Source: Paenibacillus doosanensis
GTDB taxonomy: Bacteria; Bacillota; Bacilli; Paenibacillales; NBRC-103111
Length of the DNA: 37,379 nt
Assembly (NCBI RefSeq): GCF_025060755.1
Contig: NZ_JANYUY010000069.1
Location: forward strand, 1 to 37,379
Reading direction: 5' to 3'
Shown here in pieces: positions 33,804 to 37,379 of the stretch. Under the pieces are notes generated by a model. The model searched no databases and was not told the DNA's origin. It was given only the letters and a program-made list of their open reading frames with translations. Both the position numbers and the translations under genes were made by a program. The first letter of the stretch is position 1; each line of letters starts with the position of its first letter.

Positions 33804-36263
33804 ATGAAGAGCCGATTGTTTCGAGCAGCATCCGTCCTTATGGCAGCGATTATTTGGATTTGCGCCGCAGCGCTTCCGGTAAGCGCTTCCGAAACGAATG
33901 CTTCATCGCAAGGGTACGCGGACGTACCGAAGGATCATTACGCAAGCAAAGAAATTGAAGCATTGTCGCAGAGGGGGATCATACAGGGAACCGGCGACGG
34001 CTTGTTCAAGCCGGAGGAGGAGGTCACGCGGGGCGTTACGGCGCTCTGGCTGAGCAAGGCGCTGAAGCTCGGCTACCCCGCCTCGCTGCAAGGCTTTACC
34101 GATGTACCGGAGACTAGCGAATATGCGGTTGCCGTCAACGCTTTGGCGGAGAAGAAAATCATCCAGGGAGACGGAGGCCGCTTCTTCCCCGACATGCCGC
34201 TGACCCGCGAGCAGATGGCCAGCCTGCTGGTTCGCGCGTTTCAGCTGAAGGACAACGGCATGAACGTCTGGTTCAAGGATGAAACGGAGATGGGAGAGAG
34301 TCATTTTAAGGACATCATCCGGCTCAAGCAATATTTTTTGACCGACCAGATCGAGTTTATGCCCAAGAACAAGGTGACGAGAGCCCAGCTCGCCTTATTT
34401 TTGTACCGCGCCATTATGATCGGCGAGCCGGAGCGGGGAGAGCTTCCGCTGGAGGATTTCATGCGCGGCTCCGAGCTCGGCGGATACCAGGTGTCGCCCG
34501 ACGGCAAGAGGACGGCGCTGCTTAAGGAGTATCATAACCAGCAGCATATTTTCGTCTACAAGAAAGGCGAGGAGAAAGAGGACGCGGAACGCATCACGAC
34601 GGTCAAGGATCGCGATATCACAGGTTTCTTCTGGTTCGATAACAGCACGCTGCTCTATATGACGAATCGGGGCGGCGATGAGGATTATCATATTCATGCC
34701 GTCAGCGCCGACGGTTCGTCCGATAAGGACTTGACGCCGTTTGAAAAAGAAAAGGCGCAGTACATGGAGTCTTTATCTTATATTCCGGGTCATGAGAACG
34801 ACATTTTGATTTCTTTGAACCATATGTCCAAGCAGTTGTTCGACGTGTACGAGGTCAATGTCAAGACGGGCGAATTCAAGATTGTCGCGAACAACCCGGG
34901 CAACATCACGAGTTGGATGACGGATTTGTACGGGGAAGTCAAGCTGGCGAAAGCCACGGTCGGCACCGACACGCAAATTTTGTACCGCAAATCGACTTCG
35001 CTGGCGTTCGAGCCGATTCTCGATGTGAAATTCGGGGATTCCTTCGTCCCGATCATGTTTTCGTTCGATAACTCACAGTTGTTCGCTCTCTCGAATATCG
35101 GGCGGGACAAGCTTGCGCTCGTGGCCTTCAATCTGAATACGAAGACGATGGGCGATACGATCTATGAAAATCCAGACGCCGATGTGACGGATATCGTCGT
35201 ATCCTACAAGAAGCAGGCGATTCTGGCGGTCGAATACGAAACGGATAAGGTCCACTACCATTATTTGGACGAGGAATTCGAGCGGCTTAACAAGGATATT
35301 GCCGGGCAGCTTCCGGAGAACCAGCAATTTTATATTGTCGGCAATCCGCTTCCCGATAAAAAAGTGACGCTGCGCACCTACAGCGACAAATCGCCGGGGG
35401 CGTATTATTTCTACGACCGTCAGACTAAAAGTCTCGAGAAATACGCCGACGTCAAACCGTGGATACATGAAGACGATATGGCGGAGATGAAGCCGATCAG
35501 CTACGCATCGCGCGACGGCTACACGATTAACGGTTACTTGACGCTGCCGAAGGGAGCGGCGGGCGCCAAGCTGCCCGTCGTCGTACTGCCGCACGGCGGT
35601 CCTTGGGCGCGGGATTCCTGGGGCTTCGATCCGGAGGTGCAGCTGCTCGCCAACCGAGGGTACGCCGTGCTGCAGATGAATTTCCGCGGGTCGACGGGCT
35701 ACGGCAAGAAGTTTCTAAACGCGGGCAATAAAGAGTGGGGCCGGGCGATGCAAAACGACATCACCGACGGCGTGAATTGGCTGATCGCCCAAGGCATCGC
35801 CGATCCTAAGCGGGTCGCGATCTACGGAGGGTCGTACGGGGGTTATGCGGCGCTGGCCGGCGTTACCTACACTCCGGACTTGTATGTCGCTGCGGTCGAC
35901 TATGTAGGTCCTTCCAGCATGTTTACGTTCTTGAATTCGATGCCGGCTTATTGGGAGCCGGACCGGCAGGTCATGTACAGGCAGGTCGGCGATCCCGACA
36001 AGGATAAGGCGATGCTGGAGGCGAGCTCTCCGCTGCTCCATGCCGACCAGATCAAGGCGCCGATCTTCTTTGCCCAAGGCGTCAACGATCCGCGCGTAAG
36101 CAAGAAGGAATCCGATCAAATGGTCATGGCGCTGCGGCAGCGGGGGATCGATTCCCCTTATATGATCAAAGCGGACGAGGGCCACGGCTTCCAAAATTAT
36201 GAGAACCGGATGGACTTCTACAACGCGCTGCTGAAATTTCTCAGCATGCATCTGAAGCCATGA
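33804..36263 (+). CDS. SLH-anchored S9 peptidase (prolyl oligopeptidase family)
   Basis: 819 residues. A signal peptide (residues 1-29, ending PVSASE) is followed by three S-layer homology repeats (about 35-200: FADV/YADV-type openings, GTGDGLFKPEEEVTR, GDGGRFFPDMPLTREQ, VTRAQLALFLYRAI), which bind secondary cell-wall polymer. Residues about 220-560 form a TolB/WD-like beta-propeller. The C-terminal peptidase has GGSYGGYAAL (nucleophile Ser near 676), a VNDPRV acid near 761 and DEGHGFQN (His near 794). It should be displayed on the cell surface and cleave peptides, perhaps for nutrition or processing. AAGGAG precedes ATG 33804. The combination of SLH anchor and S9 enzyme is less common than either alone. 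Confidence 0.92.
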   Translation: MKSRLFRAASVLMAAIIWICAAALPVSASETNASSQGYADVPKDHYASKEIEALSQRGIIQGTGDGLFKPEEEVTRGVTALWLSKALKLGYPASLQGFTDVPETSEYAVAVNALAEKKIIQGDGGRFFPDMPLTREQMASLLVRAFQLKDNGMNVWFKDETEMGESHFKDIIRLKQYFLTDQIEFMPKNKVTRAQLALFLYRAIMIGEPERGELPLEDFMRGSELGGYQVSPDGKRTALLKEYHNQQHIFVYKKGEEKEDAERITTVKDRDITGFFWFDNSTLLYMTNRGGDEDYHIHAVSADGSSDKDLTPFEKEKAQYMESLSYIPGHENDILISLNHMSKQLFDVYEVNVKTGEFKIVANNPGNITSWMTDLYGEVKLAKATVGTDTQILYRKSTSLAFEPILDVKFGDSFVPIMFSFDNSQLFALSNIGRDKLALVAFNLNTKTMGDTIYENPDADVTDIVVSYKKQAILAVEYETDKVHYHYLDEEFERLNKDIAGQLPENQQFYIVGNPLPDKKVTLRTYSDKSPGAYYFYDRQTKSLEKYADVKPWIHEDDMAEMKPISYASRDGYTINGYLTLPKGAAGAKLPVVVLPHGGPWARDSWGFDPEVQLLANRGYAVLQMNFRGSTGYGKKFLNAGNKEWGRAMQNDITDGVNWLIAQGIADPKRVAIYGGSYGGYAALAGVTYTPDLYVAAVDYVGPSSMFTFLNSMPAYWEPDRQVMYRQVGDPDKDKAMLEASSPLLHADQIKAPIFFAQGVNDPRVSKKESDQMVMALRQRGIDSPYMIKADEGHGFQNYENRMDFYNALLKFLSMHLKP

Positions 36264-36279
36264 GGCTGAGCGCTAGCCG

Positions 36280-37176
36280 TTACTGCTTGGGGCGATAATG
36301 CTGCGGCGCTTGCCCGGTCCAGCGCCTGAACTGGCGCGAGAAATGAGTCGCCGAGTGGAAGCCGAGCAGCTCCGCGATGGCGGCAACCGGTTTGTCCGTC
36401 GTCACGAGCAGCTTCTTCGCTTCGTTCAGCTTCAACCGGCTGAGAAACTGGCGGGGAGAGACGCCGTAGACATGGGCGAATACTTTGGAGCATTGATAAC
36501 GGCTCATATTCATCGCCTGGGCGATTTCCGCGACGGTAATATCCGAATAGACGTTTTGCGACAGCAAATCTTCGATCCGATGGGCGACATCGGCGGCGAA
36601 GTGGGAGGCGTCCGGCACAGGTCCGGCCGCCTCTTCCGCATGTCCGTCCGGCTGGCCGAGCAAGTCCATGACCTCGCTGACGAGCAGCAGCGTATGCGCC
36701 TGAACGGCCAGCCGCTGCCCTGCGTCCAAGCTCACGTGCTGCTCCGAAGCGGCGCCCCGCGTTCGGCTATCGGCGATGCCCCGGCACAGCAGCCGCTCCA
36801 GCTCGCCGATATAGCCGGGAACTCTGCTGCTGGAGGCGGCATCCCCGGGTATGCGCCGGTACGGCTCGGCGCCGAGAATGCGCCGCATATCCGAGTCGTC
36901 CAGGTCGAAATGCAGATTGAAGAACACATAAGGTATAGAAGCGCCGTTGAGCGTCGCATGTTTGATTCCGGATTTGATCAGCAGCAAGTCGCCCCGTCTC
37001 ATTAGGACATTCTCCTGTCCGATCTGCTGCGTCACTTCTCCGTCGATGCAATAGACCAGCTCGGTCAGATGGTGGTGATACTTCGGGTAAGACCAGCCGG
37101 GCGGCTTGATGCCAAAATGGCAGCCGGTCACCTGCAAGGTGCTCGTGATGCTTTGGAACGTCCATTGCGCATCCAT
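36280..37176 (-). CDS. AraC-family transcriptional regulator
   Basis: 298 residues. The N-terminal half is a cupin-type sensing domain (YHHHLTELVYCIDGEVTQQI, RRGDLLLIKSGIKHA), which normally binds a sugar or small effector. The C-terminal 100 residues hold the two helix-turn-helix motifs (ITVAEIAQAMNMSRYQCSKV and VAAIAELLGFHSATHFSRQF), ending GQAPQHYR. ATG 37176 is preceded by AAAGGAACGG. It converges on the peptidase gene with 16 bases between and no clear terminator. The target is unknown; it has no obvious operon partner in the window. Confidence 0.93.
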   Translation of the reverse strand: MDAQWTFQSITSTLQVTGCHFGIKPPGWSYPKYHHHLTELVYCIDGEVTQQIGQENVLMRRGDLLLIKSGIKHATLNGASIPYVFFNLHFDLDDSDMRRILGAEPYRRIPGDAASSSRVPGYIGELERLLCRGIADSRTRGAASEQHVSLDAGQRLAVQAHTLLLVSEVMDLLGQPDGHAEEAAGPVPDASHFAADVAHRIEDLLSQNVYSDITVAEIAQAMNMSRYQCSKVFAHVYGVSPRQFLSRLKLNEAKKLLVTTDKPVAAIAELLGFHSATHFSRQFRRWTGQAPQHYRPKQ

Positions 37177-37305
37177 ATCGATTCCGTTCCTTTCTTTTTT
37201 GGAGCAGCTTTAAAAGGGTGGTGAAAAAGTGGCATTGTACAGTCATGACACGATAGAAATGGTAAAATAAATGGAACTGATCGATGAGAAATGAGGCCAA
37301 AACTT

Positions 37306-37379
37306 ATGCTAGTTTCCAAACGCCAAGGCACCCAACCTCGACTATTTCAAATGGTCGAGATGGAGGCGCTTGTTCCCCA
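37306..37379 (+). CDS. 5' start of a probable transposase, cut by the window edge
   Basis: ATG 37306 follows GAGG at nine bases. The 24 visible codons give MLVSKRQGTQPRLFQMVEME and then ALVP, which resembles the N-terminus of IS5/IS1182-type transposases (…LxxLVPxDHLLR). Too short for a firm assignment. An insertion-sequence left end might lie in 37210-37300, but no inverted repeat can be checked within the window. Confidence 0.5.
   Translation, partial: MLVSKRQGTQPRLFQMVEMEALVP

Overview
The window reads as a chromosomal segment of a spore-forming, Gram-positive Firmicute, most likely Paenibacillus or a close relative. The evidence is a complete gerPA-gerPF germination operon with an extra GerPD-like gene, a KinB-like sensor kinase, a LysM/GH18 spore-cortex-type hydrolase, an S-layer-homology (SLH) anchored peptidase, strong Shine-Dalgarno sites and GTG/TTG starts. 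No rRNA, tRNA or CRISPR array was seen.

Positions 1-13000 form a polymorphic-toxin island. A 1835-residue secreted RHS/YD-repeat protein (658-6165), with a signal peptide, an internal F5/8-C (discoidin)-like domain and a C-terminal ParB-like toxin tip, is followed by an AT-rich candidate immunity gene (6167-6718). Downstream lie two displaced 'orphan' RHS tips (about 8161-8950 and 10634-10789). Each starts with nearly the same 58-59 bp of RHS core, and each sits directly behind a terminator hairpin. One tip is frameshifted; the other is cut off by an IS4-family element. Candidate immunity genes remain at 9056-9817, 12152-12622 and 12644-12952. An IS630-family element with a decayed transposase has landed exactly between the first immunity gene and its terminator. 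Six terminator hairpins and several short broken frames look like the fossil record of repeated tip replacement.

Positions 13100-20100 carry ordinary genes: a zinc-dependent phospholipase C-like protein, a YdcF/DUF218 protein, an unusual SGNH-esterase plus alpha/beta-hydrolase fusion, and on the minus strand a heterodimeric ABC exporter (BmrC/BmrD, YheI/YheH type).

Positions 20300-23290 are the germination cluster: a divergent GerPD-like gene, then gerPA-PB-PC-PD-PE-PF and an Hsp20-like gene closed by a terminator. A sigma-K-like -10 sequence lies upstream of gerPA.

Positions 23300-37379 hold an aldose epimerase, a small unknown protein, the sensor kinase, a serine hydrolase, a nucleotidyltransferase-like protein, the LysM-SH3-GH18 hydrolase, a 36-residue membrane peptide, a MarR/MFS operon, a second MFS gene, the SLH-S9 peptidase, an AraC regulator and the first codons of a probable transposase. 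The germination operon, cortex hydrolase and sporulation-type kinase lie within 10 kb, but no sequence evidence links them as one regulated unit.
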